Of a stretch of 64,000 nucleotides of DNA, positions 45,561-55,506 are shown one piece after another. A program made the position numbers and the translations under genes. Every line of letters begins with the position of its first letter. Position 1 is the stretch's first letter. Source of the stretch: Mycolicibacterium rutilum (lineage in GTDB: Bacteria; Actinomycetota; Actinomycetes; Mycobacteriales; Mycobacteriaceae); the NCBI RefSeq assembly GCF_900108565.1, contig NZ_LT629971.1:496001-560000 (forward strand). Reading direction: 5' to 3'. The notes under the pieces were generated by a model. It had not been told where the DNA came from. It did no database searches and saw only the letters and a list, made by a program, of their open reading frames with translations.

Positions 45561-46415
45561 TCAGTACGTGTAGAAGCCCTGGCCGGACTTCTTGCCCAGC
45601 TGGCCGGCCTCGACCATGCGCAGCAGCAGCGGCGGCGGCGCGTAGTGCGCGTCCTTGAGCTCCTCGAACATCGAGTCGGCGATCAGCTTCATGGTGTCCA
45701 GCCCGATCAGGTCCGAAAGCCGCAGCGGCCCCATCGGATGCGACAGCCCGGCCACGATCGCGGTGTCGACGTCCTCGACCGTCGCGACACCGGCCTCGAC
45801 CATCCTGATCGCCGACAGCAGGTACGGCACCAGCAGCGCGTTGACCACGAAACCCGAACGGTCAGAACACCGCACCACCTGCTTGCCCAGCACCTCGCTC
45901 GCGAACTGCTCGGTCCGCGCGAGCGCACCCTCCGACGTCACCAACGTGTTGACCAGCTCGACGAGCGGCAGCACCGGCACCGGGTTGAAGAAGTGCAACC
46001 CCAGCACACGGCTCGGATTCTTCGTCGCCGCAGCGATTTTCATGATCGGGATGCTCGACGTGTTCGACGCCAGCACCGCATCGGGATCGGTGATGATCTC
46101 GTCGAGCTGGGCGAAGATCTTGCCCTTGACGGTCTCGTCCTCGACGACGGCCTCGATCACCAGCTGCCGGTCGGCGAGGTCGGCGAGCGACGTGGTGTAC
46201 GACAGCCGCGCCAGGGTCGCGTCGCGGTCGGCCTCGGACAGCTTGCCCTTGCTCGCCGCCCGCTCCAGCGATCCGGTGATCCGCTTGCGTCCGGCGTCGA
46301 GAAGTTCCTCGGAAGGCTCGTAGACGACGACGTTCGCGCCGGCCTTCGCGGAGACCTCGATGATCCCCGAGCCCATCTGCCCGGCGCCCACGACGCCCAC
46401 TCGTTGAATGCTCAC
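45561..46415 (-). CDS. fadB2: 3-hydroxybutyryl-CoA dehydrogenase
   Basis: A 284-residue dehydrogenase. NAD loop RVGVVGAGQMGSGIIEVSAK at the N-terminus; catalytic histidine in LHFFNPVPVLPLVELV (~138); C-terminal domain NALLVPYLLSAIRMVEAG and GLSHPMGPLRLSDLIGLD. It oxidises short 3-hydroxyacyl-CoA. GTG 46415 is preceded by AGGAAG. It lies downstream of icl, and both serve growth on fatty acids. Confidence 0.95.
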   Translation of the reverse strand: MSIQRVGVVGAGQMGSGIIEVSAKAGANVVVYEPSEELLDAGRKRITGSLERAASKGKLSEADRDATLARLSYTTSLADLADRQLVIEAVVEDETVKGKIFAQLDEIITDPDAVLASNTSSIPIMKIAAATKNPSRVLGLHFFNPVPVLPLVELVNTLVTSEGALARTEQFASEVLGKQVVRCSDRSGFVVNALLVPYLLSAIRMVEAGVATVEDVDTAIVAGLSHPMGPLRLSDLIGLDTMKLIADSMFEELKDAHYAPPPLLLRMVEAGQLGKKSGQGFYTY

Positions 46416-46432
46416 GGGTTCTTCCTAGCAGA

Positions 46433-46496
46433 CGCCGAGCGCACGGTTGTTGACGCGTCTACTCGACGTTTGCGTACAACAACCGTGCGCTCGGCG
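46433..46496. repeat. 64-nt hairpin repeat, type A copy 3 (perfect arms)
   Basis: CGCCGAGCGCACGGTTGTT (46433-46451) is perfectly complementary to the right arm (46478-46496), 19 bp, loop 26 nt. The core TGACGCGTCTACTCGACGTT lies in the loop, ACTCG 28 nt from the end. It lies between the icl stop and fadB2 start. It is the best-preserved copy. Confidence 0.9.
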
Positions 46497-46503
46497 GACT
46501 TGC

Positions 46504-47790
46504 TTAGTGGAACTGACCCTCTTCGGTCGAACCCTTCAGCGCGGTGGTCGAGCTGGTCGGGTCGACGGTGGTGGCGATCCGGTCGAAGTAGCCGGCGCCG
46601 ACCTCGCGCTGGTGCTTCGTGGCGGTGTAGCCACGCTCCTCGGCAGCGAACTCGCGCTCCTGCAGCTCGACGTAGGCGCTCATCTGGTTGCGGGCGTAGC
46701 CGTAGGCCAGATCGAACATCGAGTAGTTCAGGGCGTGGAAGCCGGCCAGCGTGATGAACTGGAACTTGAAGCCCATCGCGCCGAGCTCCTTCTGGAACTT
46801 CGCGATCGTCGCGTCGTCGAGGTGCTTCTTCCAGTTGAACGACGGCGAGCAGTTGTAGGCCAGCATCTGGTCCGGGAACTCGGCCTGCACGCCCTCGGCG
46901 AACTTCTTGGCCAGTTCCAGGTCCGGGGTGCCGGTCTCCATCCAGATCAGGTCGGCGTACGGCGCATAGGCCTTGGCGCGGGCGATGCACGGCTCGATGC
47001 CGTTCTTGACCCGGTAGAAGCCTTCCTTGGTCCGCTCACCGGAGATGAACGGCTGGTCGCGCTCGTCCACATCGGAGGTGATCAGGGTGGCCGCCTCGGC
47101 GTCGGTGCGCGCGATGACGACGGTCGGCACGTCGGCGACGTCGGCCGCCAGGCGCGCCGAGGTCAGGGTGCGGATGTGCTGCTGGGTCGGGATCAGCACC
47201 TTGCCACCGAGGTGGCCGCACTTCTTCTCCGAGGCCAGCTGGTCCTCCCAGTGCGAGCCCGCCACACCGGCAGCGATCATCGCCTTCTGCAGCTCGTAGA
47301 CGTTGAGCGCACCACCGAAGCCGGCCTCGCCGTCGGCGACGATCGGCACCAGCCAGTTCTCGACCGAGGTGTCGCCCTCGACCTTGGCGATCTCGTCGGC
47401 ACGCAGCAGCGCGTTGTTGATGCGGCGGACCACCTGCGGCACCGAGTTGGCCGGGTACAGGCTCTGGTCGGGGTAGGTGTGGCCGGACAGGTTGGCGTCG
47501 CCGGCGACCTGCCACCCGGACAGGTAGATGGCCTTCAGGCCGGCGCGGACCTGCTGGACCGCCATGTTGCCGGTCAGCGCACCGAGCGCGTTGACGAACT
47601 CCATGTCGTGCAGCTGGTTCCACAGGATCTCGGCGCCGCGGCGGGCCAGGGTCGACTCTTCGACGACGGTGCCCTGCAGTGCGACGACGTCCTCGGCGGA
47701 GTAGTCACGCGTGACGTTCTTCCAGCGGGGGTTGGTGTCCCAGTCGCGCTGGATTTCTTCTGCGCTCTTCGGCTGGCCGACGGTTGACAT
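46504..47790 (-). CDS. icl: Isocitrate lyase
   Basis: A 428-residue enzyme of the glyoxylate shunt, splitting isocitrate to glyoxylate and succinate; also a methylisocitrate lyase in mycobacteria. Active-site [10 protein letters not shown] (Cys ~190), Mg-binding in [15 protein letters not shown] 47790 ([18 protein letters not shown]) with GAGGAAC upstream; a longer frame is rejected. It is controlled by RamB in relatives; a TTTGCAAA motif lies ~165 nt upstream. Confidence 0.97.
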   Translation of the reverse strand: MSTVGQPKSAEEIQRDWDTNPRWKNVTRDYSAEDVVALQGTVVEESTLARRGAEILWNQLHDMEFVNALGALTGNMAVQQVRAGLKAIYLSGWQVAGDANLSGHTYPDQSLYPANSVPQVVRRINNALLRADEIAKVEGDTSVENWLVPIVADGEAGFGGALNVYELQKAMIAAGVAGSHWEDQLASEKKCGHLGGKVLIPTQQHIRTLTSARLAADVADVPTVVIARTDAEAATLITSDVDERDQPFISGERTKEGFYRVKNGIEPCIARAKAYAPYADLIWMETGTPDLELAKKFAEGVQAEFPDQMLAYNCSPSFNWKKHLDDATIAKFQKELGAMGFKFQFITLAGFHALNYSMFDLAYGYARNQMSAYVELQEREFAAEERGYTATKHQREVGAGYFDRIATTVDPTSSTTALKGSTEEGQFH

Positions 47791-47951
47791 GGTGTTCCTC
47801 CGGATCTGTTCACTTCGCTGCGGCGTTGCCGGGATACCCGGCTTGTTAACACCTAAACGGCTTTGCCGTTCTGCTAATCCGAGCATGCCTCATGACATCA
47901 CCGCAGGTCCAGCCGTTTCCATTGCCAACTTAAGCCAAGCACTCCGCCGAT

Positions 47952-47969
47952 TTTGCAAATGTTGCGAAG
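47952..47969. promoter_or_regulatory. Candidate RamB sites upstream of icl
   Basis: TTTGCAAA (47952-47959) resembles the RamB box of Corynebacterium, and TTGCGAAG (47962-47969) shares TGCGAAG with the operator before ramB. They are ~160-180 nt upstream of icl. RamB is known to bind this promoter in M. tuberculosis. Confidence 0.55.
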
Positions 47970-48057
47970 AACACTTAGCACTTAACCGGTTCAGAAGTTA
48001 CTTGTCGGTAACGCATTTCCGCTGGTCAGTACGCCCGTACTGTTAACCGGGCGGCAA

Positions 48058-48870
48058 TCAGAGCGAGAAGATCGCGGCGACCGCTTTGGCCTCGTCGCCG
48101 ACGGCGTATGTGAGCGTTGTAACAGTGCGGTCGGCGAGCTCGGGACCGAACTGGTCGGTGGACCCGGCCGGGTGCACATGGCTGAGGATCTCCATCTTGT
48201 CCCCCAGCGCGACCGCGGCGTCGTGTTCGATCGTCGCCCGCAGCGGATAGCGCGCCAGCTCCGGGTGATGGTGCAGGTAGTCCTCGATCACCGACCAGTA
48301 CACGGAGTTGTTCATGTGGTCGAAGATGTCGATGTCGCTGACCCGGATCGGGTAATCGCGGATCTCGTCGGCGTCCTCGCGGCTGCCCGCCGACAGGTAC
48401 GCCTTCCAGCGCAGCCGGTCCACGTCGGTGGTGCGGCGCAGCCCCTCGAGGAAGTCGTCGGAGATGCGCGCCGGGCCCTGCGTTTCGCGGTTGATGTTGA
48501 TCCAGAACGCCTCGGACTCGATGAGCCCGCCCTTGCGCCCGTCGATGCGCACCCGCATCTCGCACCACCGGTTCGATGTGCCCGAACACCAGCGCCGCAG
48601 CCGCAGCATGTCCTGGAACTCGATGGGCCGGATCATGTCGATCATCGTGCGGCGCACGATCCACAGCGGGTGGGTCTCCTGGAAGCCCATCTCCCGCAGC
48701 TGATCGGAGCCGATGTCCTGGATGTGCCGGGTGGCGGCGTCGAACTTGAGCCGGCCCTCGCGGTCGACGTCGGCGACCCGCAGCGGCCACTCGATGTCGA
48801 ACACGTCGGGATGCGGGTCGGGGACGGGCGTCATCGCCTTCGCGAGTCCGGGGCCCCGCTTGGTACTCAC
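48058..48870 (-). CDS. Acyl-ACP thioesterase-like protein (Rv0466-like)
   Basis: A 270-residue double hot-dog protein. RHIQDIGSDQLREMGFQETH in the first half and SDIDIFDHMNNSVYWSVIED in the second are typical of FatA/FatB thioesterases. GTG 48870 gives VSTKRGPGLAKAMTPVP. It probably releases acyl groups from ACP or CoA. It diverges from ramB (75 bp between starts), suggesting shared control by RamB. Confidence 0.88.
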   Translation of the reverse strand: MSTKRGPGLAKAMTPVPDPHPDVFDIEWPLRVADVDREGRLKFDAATRHIQDIGSDQLREMGFQETHPLWIVRRTMIDMIRPIEFQDMLRLRRWCSGTSNRWCEMRVRIDGRKGGLIESEAFWININRETQGPARISDDFLEGLRRTTDVDRLRWKAYLSAGSREDADEIRDYPIRVSDIDIFDHMNNSVYWSVIEDYLHHHPELARYPLRATIEHDAAVALGDKMEILSHVHPAGSTDQFGPELADRTVTTLTYAVGDEAKAVAAIFSL

Positions 48871-48901
48871 GGGCCGATCCTGCCACAGGGCCGGTTCTGC
48901 C

Positions 48902-48930
48902 AACAATGCGAAGCACCCCTTCGCAGTGTT
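48902..48930. promoter_or_regulatory. Candidate RamB operator (autoregulation)
   Basis: AACAATGCGAAG (48902-48913) faces CTTCGCAGTGTT (48919-48930), an 11-of-12 inverted repeat with a 5-nt centre. It covers about -44 to -16 of the predicted ramB start, overlapping the -35 region, and also lies in the leader or promoter of the divergent thioesterase gene. Confidence 0.65.
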
Positions 48931-48932
48931 GT

Positions 48933-48938
48933 TACGCT
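48933..48938 (+). promoter_or_regulatory. -10 motif TACGCT for leaderless ramB mRNA
   Basis: TACGCT is 7 nt before GTG 48946, with the inverted repeat directly upstream. Confidence 0.55.
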
Positions 48939-48945
48939 GGTTGAC

Positions 48946-50373
48946 GTGGCGAAAACGTTTGTCGGTTCGCGCATTCGACAACTCCGCGGCGAACGCGGGT
49001 TCAGCCAGGCGGCGCTGGCCCAGATGCTGGACATCTCGCCGAGTTACCTCAACCAGATCGAGCACGACGTGCGACCGCTGACGGTCGCGGTGCTGCTGCG
49101 GATCACCGAGGTGTTCGGCGTCGACGCGACGTTCTTCGCCTCCCAGGACGACACCCGGCTGGTCGCCGAACTGCGGGAGCTGACGCTGGATCGGGACCTC
49201 GACATCGACGTCGACGTCGCCGAGATCGCCGACCTGGTCGCCTCGCATCCGGCGATGGCCCGCGCGATGGTCAACCTGCACCGCCGCTATCAGATCGCCA
49301 ACACCCGCCTGGCGGCCGCGACCGAGGACCGGTTCGCACTGGGCGGCGGCAGTTCGGGGTCCGGTGCGATCACGATGCCGCACGAGGAGGTTCGCGACTA
49401 CTTCTACGAGCGGCAGAACTACCTGCACGAGCTCGACACCGCCGCCGAGGACCTCACGATCCGGATGGGCATGCACCGCGCCGAGCTGGCCCGCCAGCTG
49501 TCGGACCGGCTGAGCATGGTGCACGGGGTGCGCATCGTGCGTCGCCGCGATCTGGGCGGCTCCGTGCTGCACCGCTACGACGCGTCGACCAAGACGTTGG
49601 AGATCAGCGACCACCTGTCGTCCGGCCAGACGGTGTTCAAGATGGCCGCCGAGCTGGCGTACCTGGAGTTCGGCGAGCTGATCGACCGGCTCGTCGAGGA
49701 GGGCAAGTTCACCGGCGAGGAGTCCACCCGGCTGGCGCGCCTCGGGCTGGCCAACTACTTCGCGGCCGCAACGGTGTTGCCGTACGGGCAGTTCCACGAC
49801 GTCGCCGAGGAGTTCCGCTACGACGTCGAGCGGCTGTCGGCGTTCTATTCGGTCAGCTACGAGACCATCGCGCACCGGCTGTCCACGCTGCAGCGGCCGT
49901 CGATGCGCGGTGTGCCGTTGTCGTTCGTCCGGGTCGACCGCGCCGGAAACATGTCGAAACGCCAGTCCGCCACCGGTTTTCACTTTTCCTCCAGCGGCGG
50001 CACCTGCCCGCTGTGGAACGTCTACGAGACGTTCGCCAACCCCGGCAAGATCGGAGTGCAGATCGCCCAGATGCCCGACGGGCGAAACTACATGTGGGTG
50101 GCCCGCACCGTCGAGCGCCGCGCGCAGCGCTACGGCCAGCCCGGCAAGACGTTCGCGATCGGCCTCGGCTGCGAACTGCGCCACGCGCACCGGCTGGTCT
50201 ACTCCGAGGGACTCGACCTGTCCGGCGAGGTGTCCACGCCGATCGGCGCAGGTTGTCGCGTCTGCGAACGCGACAACTGCCCGCAGCGGGCGTTCCCGGC
50301 GCTGGGCCGCGCGCTCGACATCGACGAGCACCGCAGCACCGTGTCCCCGTACCTTGTCAAACAGCAGCTATAG
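48946..50373 (+). CDS. ramB: Transcriptional regulator RamB (ScfR family)
   Basis: A 475-residue protein. XRE-type HTH at ~5-60 (RQLRGERGFSQAALAQMLDI), an IrrE-like/ImmA metalloprotease-like middle (AAELAYLEFGELIDRLVEEG) and a C-terminal short-chain-acyl-CoA regulator domain with cysteines in GCRVCERDNCPQRAFP. It represses or activates glyoxylate-shunt genes according to carbon source. GTG 48946 fixed by family alignment and the promoter. Confidence 0.95.
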   Translation: MAKTFVGSRIRQLRGERGFSQAALAQMLDISPSYLNQIEHDVRPLTVAVLLRITEVFGVDATFFASQDDTRLVAELRELTLDRDLDIDVDVAEIADLVASHPAMARAMVNLHRRYQIANTRLAAATEDRFALGGGSSGSGAITMPHEEVRDYFYERQNYLHELDTAAEDLTIRMGMHRAELARQLSDRLSMVHGVRIVRRRDLGGSVLHRYDASTKTLEISDHLSSGQTVFKMAAELAYLEFGELIDRLVEEGKFTGEESTRLARLGLANYFAAATVLPYGQFHDVAEEFRYDVERLSAFYSVSYETIAHRLSTLQRPSMRGVPLSFVRVDRAGNMSKRQSATGFHFSSSGGTCPLWNVYETFANPGKIGVQIAQMPDGRNYMWVARTVERRAQRYGQPGKTFAIGLGCELRHAHRLVYSEGLDLSGEVSTPIGAGCRVCERDNCPQRAFPALGRALDIDEHRSTVSPYLVKQQL

Positions 50374-50376
50374 ACT
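50371..50376 (+). promoter_or_regulatory. -10 motif TAGACT overlapping the ramB stop
   Basis: TAGACT includes the TAG stop of ramB and is 7 nt before GTG 50384, suggesting a leaderless start for the next gene. Confidence 0.45.
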
Positions 50377-50383
50377 CGCTCCG

Positions 50384-50935
50384 GTGAGCGAACTCGAGTC
50401 GGCACGCATCCCGCCCGGTGGCTTCAAGGAACTCGGCCCGGTCAACTGGGCCATCGCCAAGATCGGTGCGCGCGCCATCCGCGCACCCCGGTTCAGCTTG
50501 GTGAATGTCCTTGGCCAGCATCGACTTCTGTTCCTGGCGTGGCTGCCCTACAGCGGCGTGCTGCTCGGGCTGATGAGCAAGCTCCCGGTGCGCGACGCCG
50601 AGACCGTGATCCTGCGCGTCGGGCATCTGCGCGACTGCGAGTACGAACTGCAGCAGCACCGCCGGCTGGCGCGCACCCGCGGCATCGGCCCCGACGTGCA
50701 GAAAAAGATCTTCGAGGGCCCGGACGCCGAGGGGTTGACCGACCGTCAGCGCGCGCTGATCACCGCCACCGACGAGTTCGTCGTCACCCGCGGCGTGTCC
50801 GCCGAGACCTGGGCGCGGCTGGCCGAACACCTGACCAAACCGCAGCTGATCGAGTTCTGCATGCTCGCCTCCCAGTACGACGGCCTGGCGGCCACCATCA
50901 CCACACTCAAAGTGCCGCTTGACTTTCCGGACTAG
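50384..50935 (+). CDS. Carboxymuconolactone decarboxylase-like (AhpD-fold) protein (Rv0464c-like)
   Basis: A 183-residue protein: RDAETVILRVGHLRDCEYEL and QQHRRLARTRGI give the E...C...H pattern of the CMD/AhpD fold, but only one cysteine of the CxxC is present, so classical peroxidase-partner activity is unlikely. LTDRQRALITATDEFVVTRG is the second conserved block. Function unknown. It follows ramB and meets the Rv0463-like gene tail to tail with a 4-bp overlap (50932-50935). Confidence 0.85.
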   Translation: MSELESARIPPGGFKELGPVNWAIAKIGARAIRAPRFSLVNVLGQHRLLFLAWLPYSGVLLGLMSKLPVRDAETVILRVGHLRDCEYELQQHRRLARTRGIGPDVQKKIFEGPDAEGLTDRQRALITATDEFVVTRGVSAETWARLAEHLTKPQLIEFCMLASQYDGLAATITTLKVPLDFPD

Positions 50936-51222
50936 AGATAGGTGATGCCGAGGACCACCACCGACAGCAGCACCGGTGAGATCGGCAGCCCGAACAGAAA
51001 CGCCGCCCACACTTCGGCCTTGCGCTCATAAGCCCGCCAGCCGAGCCAGCCGGCGATCCCGCCGACGACGAAGGACACCGCGGCCACCACCAGAACCCAG
51101 GTGCTGACGGTCGACGTGGCCGTGGCGAGCGAGATCCCGCCCAGCCACAGGATGTGGCCGACCACCAGCCCGCCGATACCGGCGACCCAGATCGCTCGCG
51201 CTGGGGTGGACGTCTGACCCAC
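50932..51222 (-). CDS. Small membrane protein (Rv0463-like)
   Basis: A 96-residue protein with three helices (~10-30, 38-60, 73-95), starting VGQTSTPARAIWVAGIGGLV. GTG 51222 lies 2 nt after the lpdC stop, which argues for this short start. Function unknown, conserved next to lpdC in mycobacteria. Confidence 0.8.
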   Translation of the reverse strand: MGQTSTPARAIWVAGIGGLVVGHILWLGGISLATATSTVSTWVLVVAAVSFVVGGIAGWLGWRAYERKAEVWAAFLFGLPISPVLLSVVVLGITYL

Positions 51223-51224
51223 GG

Positions 51225-52619
51225 TCAGAAGTTGATCATGTGGCCCACCAGGCCGTGGAAGCACTCCTGCAGGGCCTCCGACAGCGTCGGGTGGGTGTGC
51301 ACGTTGCGCGCCAGCTCGTTGGCGGTGAGGTCCCACTTCTGCGCCAGCGTCAGCTCGGGCAGCAGTTCGGAGACGTCATGGCCGATCAGGTGCCCGCCGA
51401 TCAGTTCGCCGTACTTGCCGTCGGCGATCAGCTTGACGAAGCCGGCGGGCGCGCCCATGCCGTGCGCCTTGCCGTTCGCGGTGAACGGGAACTTGGCGAC
51501 CTTGACGTCGTAGCCCTCCTCGCGGGCCTGCTCCTCGGTGAGCCCGAAGCTGGCGACCTGCGGCTGGCAGAACGTCGCCCGCGGCATCATCCGGTAGTCG
51601 CCCAGCGGCAGGGTTTCCGCGCCGGCGATGGTCTCGGCGGCGACGACGCCCATCGCCTCGGCGACGTGCGCGAGTTGCAGCTTGCCGGTCACATCGCCGA
51701 TGGCGTAGATGTGCGGCACGTTGGTGCGCATGTAGTCGTCGATGCCGATGCCCTTGCGGTCGGTCAGCTGCACGCGGGCCTTGTCGAGCCCGTAGCCGTC
51801 GACGTTGGGCGCGAAACCGATGGCCTGCAGGACGGTTTCGGGGTTGAGGTCCTCGCTCTTGCCGTCCTTGCTGACGGTGACGGTGACCTTGTCGCCGTCG
51901 TCTTTGATCGATTCGACCTTGGTGCCGGTGAGGATCTTGACGCCCAGTTTCTTGAACTGCTTCTCGATCTCCTTGGAGACCTCGGCATCCTCGTTGGGCA
52001 GCGCCCGCGGCAGGAACTCGACGATGGTGACGTCGACGCCGTAGTTCTTCATCACGTAGCCGAACTCCATGCCGATCGCGCCCGCGCCTGCGATCACAAC
52101 CGACTTGGGCAGCTCCCGCCGCATGATCAGCTCTTCGTAGGTGACAACGTTCTCCGACAGCGAGGTGCCCGGCACCAAGCGTGTGCTGGCGCCGGTGGAG
52201 ATGATCGCGTTGTCGAAGGTGACCGACTCGGTGCCGCCCTCGTTGAGGTCGACCTCGATGGTGTGGTCGTCGGTGAACTTGCCGTAGCCGTGGATCTCGG
52301 TGATCTTGTTCTTCTTCATCAGGAAGTGCACACCGGCCACGCGGCCCTCGGCGACCTTGCGGCTGCGGTCGAACGCGGCGCCGTAGTCCATCGACACCTC
52401 GCCGTTGATGCCGAACTGCTTGGCCTCCTTGGTCAGGATGTGCGCGAGTTCGGCGTTGCGCAGCAGCGCCTTTGACGGGATACACCCCACGTTGAGGCAC
52501 ACGCCGCCCCAGTACTTGGGTTCGACGATGGCGGTGTTCAGTCCGAGCTGGGCGGCGCGGATGGCCGCGACGTACCCGCCGGGGCCTGCTCCGAGAACGA
52601 CGACGTCATAGTGGGTCAC
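51225..52619 (-). CDS. lpdC: Dihydrolipoamide dehydrogenase
   Basis: A 464-residue flavoprotein, E3 of pyruvate and 2-oxoglutarate dehydrogenases and of the mycobacterial peroxynitrite reductase. FAD loop [20 protein letters not shown], redox pair in [19 protein letters not shown] loop [23 protein letters not shown]-binding [16 protein letters not shown], catalytic His-Glu in [15 protein letters not shown] 52619. Confidence 0.96.
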   Translation of the reverse strand: MTHYDVVVLGAGPGGYVAAIRAAQLGLNTAIVEPKYWGGVCLNVGCIPSKALLRNAELAHILTKEAKQFGINGEVSMDYGAAFDRSRKVAEGRVAGVHFLMKKNKITEIHGYGKFTDDHTIEVDLNEGGTESVTFDNAIISTGASTRLVPGTSLSENVVTYEELIMRRELPKSVVIAGAGAIGMEFGYVMKNYGVDVTIVEFLPRALPNEDAEVSKEIEKQFKKLGVKILTGTKVESIKDDGDKVTVTVSKDGKSEDLNPETVLQAIGFAPNVDGYGLDKARVQLTDRKGIGIDDYMRTNVPHIYAIGDVTGKLQLAHVAEAMGVVAAETIAGAETLPLGDYRMMPRATFCQPQVASFGLTEEQAREEGYDVKVAKFPFTANGKAHGMGAPAGFVKLIADGKYGELIGGHLIGHDVSELLPELTLAQKWDLTANELARNVHTHPTLSEALQECFHGLVGHMINF

Positions 52620-52628
52620 GCTCCCACC

Positions 52629-53108
52629 CTAGTAAGGAATGAGCCCCACGAAACAGCGGCTGGCCCATTCGCAGAAGTAGAGGCCGTGCAGAACGGCCGC
52701 GCCACCCACCGCGGCCAGCGGCGCAGACGTCACCGCGACGGCCACCGCGGAGGCCAGCGGCCGCGGCGCCATGGCGACCAGCAGGCCGCCGACCGTCGAG
52801 CAGATCACGAACACCAGCACGACGAACACCGACGCCGTCTTGTCCAGCGAGTGGTACCACCAGTGGTACAGACCCCATCCGGCCGCCGCCGCCAGCGCCC
52901 AGACAACCGCGACGACGAGCACGAACGTCCAGCGTTTGAGGTACTGGTAGTTGCCGGGCACCACGACGGGATGCGCCGGGATCGGCATCGGCTCCGAGCG
53001 CTCCTCGACCGCCACCTGGCCCGACTGCGGGGCCTCGAACGGGCCGGTGTCGAACGTCGGCGTGTACGGCTCGGTGGGCTCGCCGGCGATGGTGTCGGTC
53101 TCAGGCAC
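52629..53108 (-). CDS. Membrane protein (Rv0461-like)
   Basis: A 159-residue protein. A polar, proline-rich cytosolic part (~1-55), then four helices (~62-82, 92-110, 115-135, 138-152) with a CEWASRC pair of cysteines near the end. Start GTG 53108 overlaps the preceding gene's stop by 8 bp. Function unknown; precedes lpdC. Confidence 0.8.
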   Translation of the reverse strand: MPETDTIAGEPTEPYTPTFDTGPFEAPQSGQVAVEERSEPMPIPAHPVVVPGNYQYLKRWTFVLVVAVVWALAAAAGWGLYHWWYHSLDKTASVFVVLVFVICSTVGGLLVAMAPRPLASAVAVAVTSAPLAAVGGAAVLHGLYFCEWASRCFVGLIPY

Positions 53109-53379
53109 CGTGCACCGCCTGGATCGCGACCAGCACGCCGAACCAGCCCGGCGCGACGGCGAGCAGGAACGCGCCGACCGTCGTCACCCAGCGCCGGCCC
53201 GACAACAGGATGGTCAACATCCCCAGCGCACCGGGCACGCCGACGACGAGCGCGATCACGACGTCGGGCCGCACCGGGGTGTCCACCAGCAGCGTCGAGG
53301 CGATCCCGAGGATCAGTCCCACGGCGGTACCGACGAGCAGCGCGCTCGTCAACAGCCATGCACGAGGCAGCGGTATCAC
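53101..53379 (-). CDS. Small hydrophobic protein (Rv0460-like)
   Basis: A 92-residue protein with three helices, starting VIPLPRAWLLTSALLVGTAV at GTG 53379 and ending VLVAIQAVHGA. Longer frames upstream enter low-quality sequence and are rejected. Function unknown. Confidence 0.75.
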   Translation of the reverse strand: MIPLPRAWLLTSALLVGTAVGLILGIASTLLVDTPVRPDVVIALVVGVPGALGMLTILLSGRRWVTTVGAFLLAVAPGWFGVLVAIQAVHGA

Positions 53380-53416
53380 GGTTTTCAGGTTAGGAGCGGC
53401 ACGCCCGCTTTCGGGG

Positions 53417-53917
53417 TCAGGGGCCCGGCACGTCCGGTATCGGACAGGCATCAATTGCATCACCGACGATATGCGAGCCCGCCGCAGGCGGCCGCGCGCC
53501 AGACGCGTAGTCGGCACCGGTCACCGGCGGGTCCGCGGCCAGCGCGCGGTTCTCGTCGTCGGTGAACGCCCGGCCGCGGGTGAGGAACCGCATGCCCTCG
53601 GGCGCCTCGACGCTGAAGCCGCCGCCGCGGCCCGGCACCACGTCGATCACCACCTGGGTGTGTTTCCACGCGTCGAACTGCGGCCCGGAGATCCACACCG
53701 GCACGCCCGGTTCGCCGACGTCGAGAACGGCGAGCAGCACGTCGCGGTCGCCGACGATGAAGTCGCCGTCGGGGTAGCACATCGGCGAGGACCCGTCGCA
53801 GCAGCCGCCGGACTGGTGGAACATCAGCGGGCCGTGTCGGGCCTGCAACTTCTGCAACAGGTCGGCGGCTGCCGCGGTGATCAGCGCCCGCGGCGGCGTC
53901 GCCTCGTGTGCCGGCAC
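53417..53917 (-). CDS. DUF779 protein, aldehyde dehydrogenase partner (Rv0459-like)
   Basis: A 166-residue protein with the DUF779 signature MFHQSGGCCDGSSPMCY (three close cysteines) and VPVWISGPQFDAWKHTQ. DUF779 genes are almost always next to an acetaldehyde-type dehydrogenase, as here, 2 nt after its stop, suggesting a role in its activity or maturation, perhaps metal or thiol chemistry. GTG 53917. The C-terminal ~35 residues extend beyond the usual domain. Confidence 0.87.
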   Translation of the reverse strand: MPAHEATPPRALITAAAADLLQKLQARHGPLMFHQSGGCCDGSSPMCYPDGDFIVGDRDVLLAVLDVGEPGVPVWISGPQFDAWKHTQVVIDVVPGRGGGFSVEAPEGMRFLTRGRAFTDDENRALAADPPVTGADYASGARPPAAGSHIVGDAIDACPIPDVPGP

Positions 53918-53919
53918 GG

Positions 53920-55443
<1,524 letters not shown>

Positions 55444-55506
55444 CGGTGACTCCTACTCGACGGGTGTAACGGGGCTCACACTACGCCGGAAGCCCACAAT
55501 GGGTCT

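Noticed and set aside
44492..46496. Reading the type A hairpins as ordinary Rho-independent terminators
   Set aside because: No T-tract follows any copy, one lies upstream of a gene start rather than after an end, and the loop core is conserved, which a terminator does not need.
44492..46496. A CRISPR array from the spaced repeats
   Set aside because: Spacing is irregular (about 0.9-1 kb), repeats are long hairpins, and there are no spacers or cas genes.
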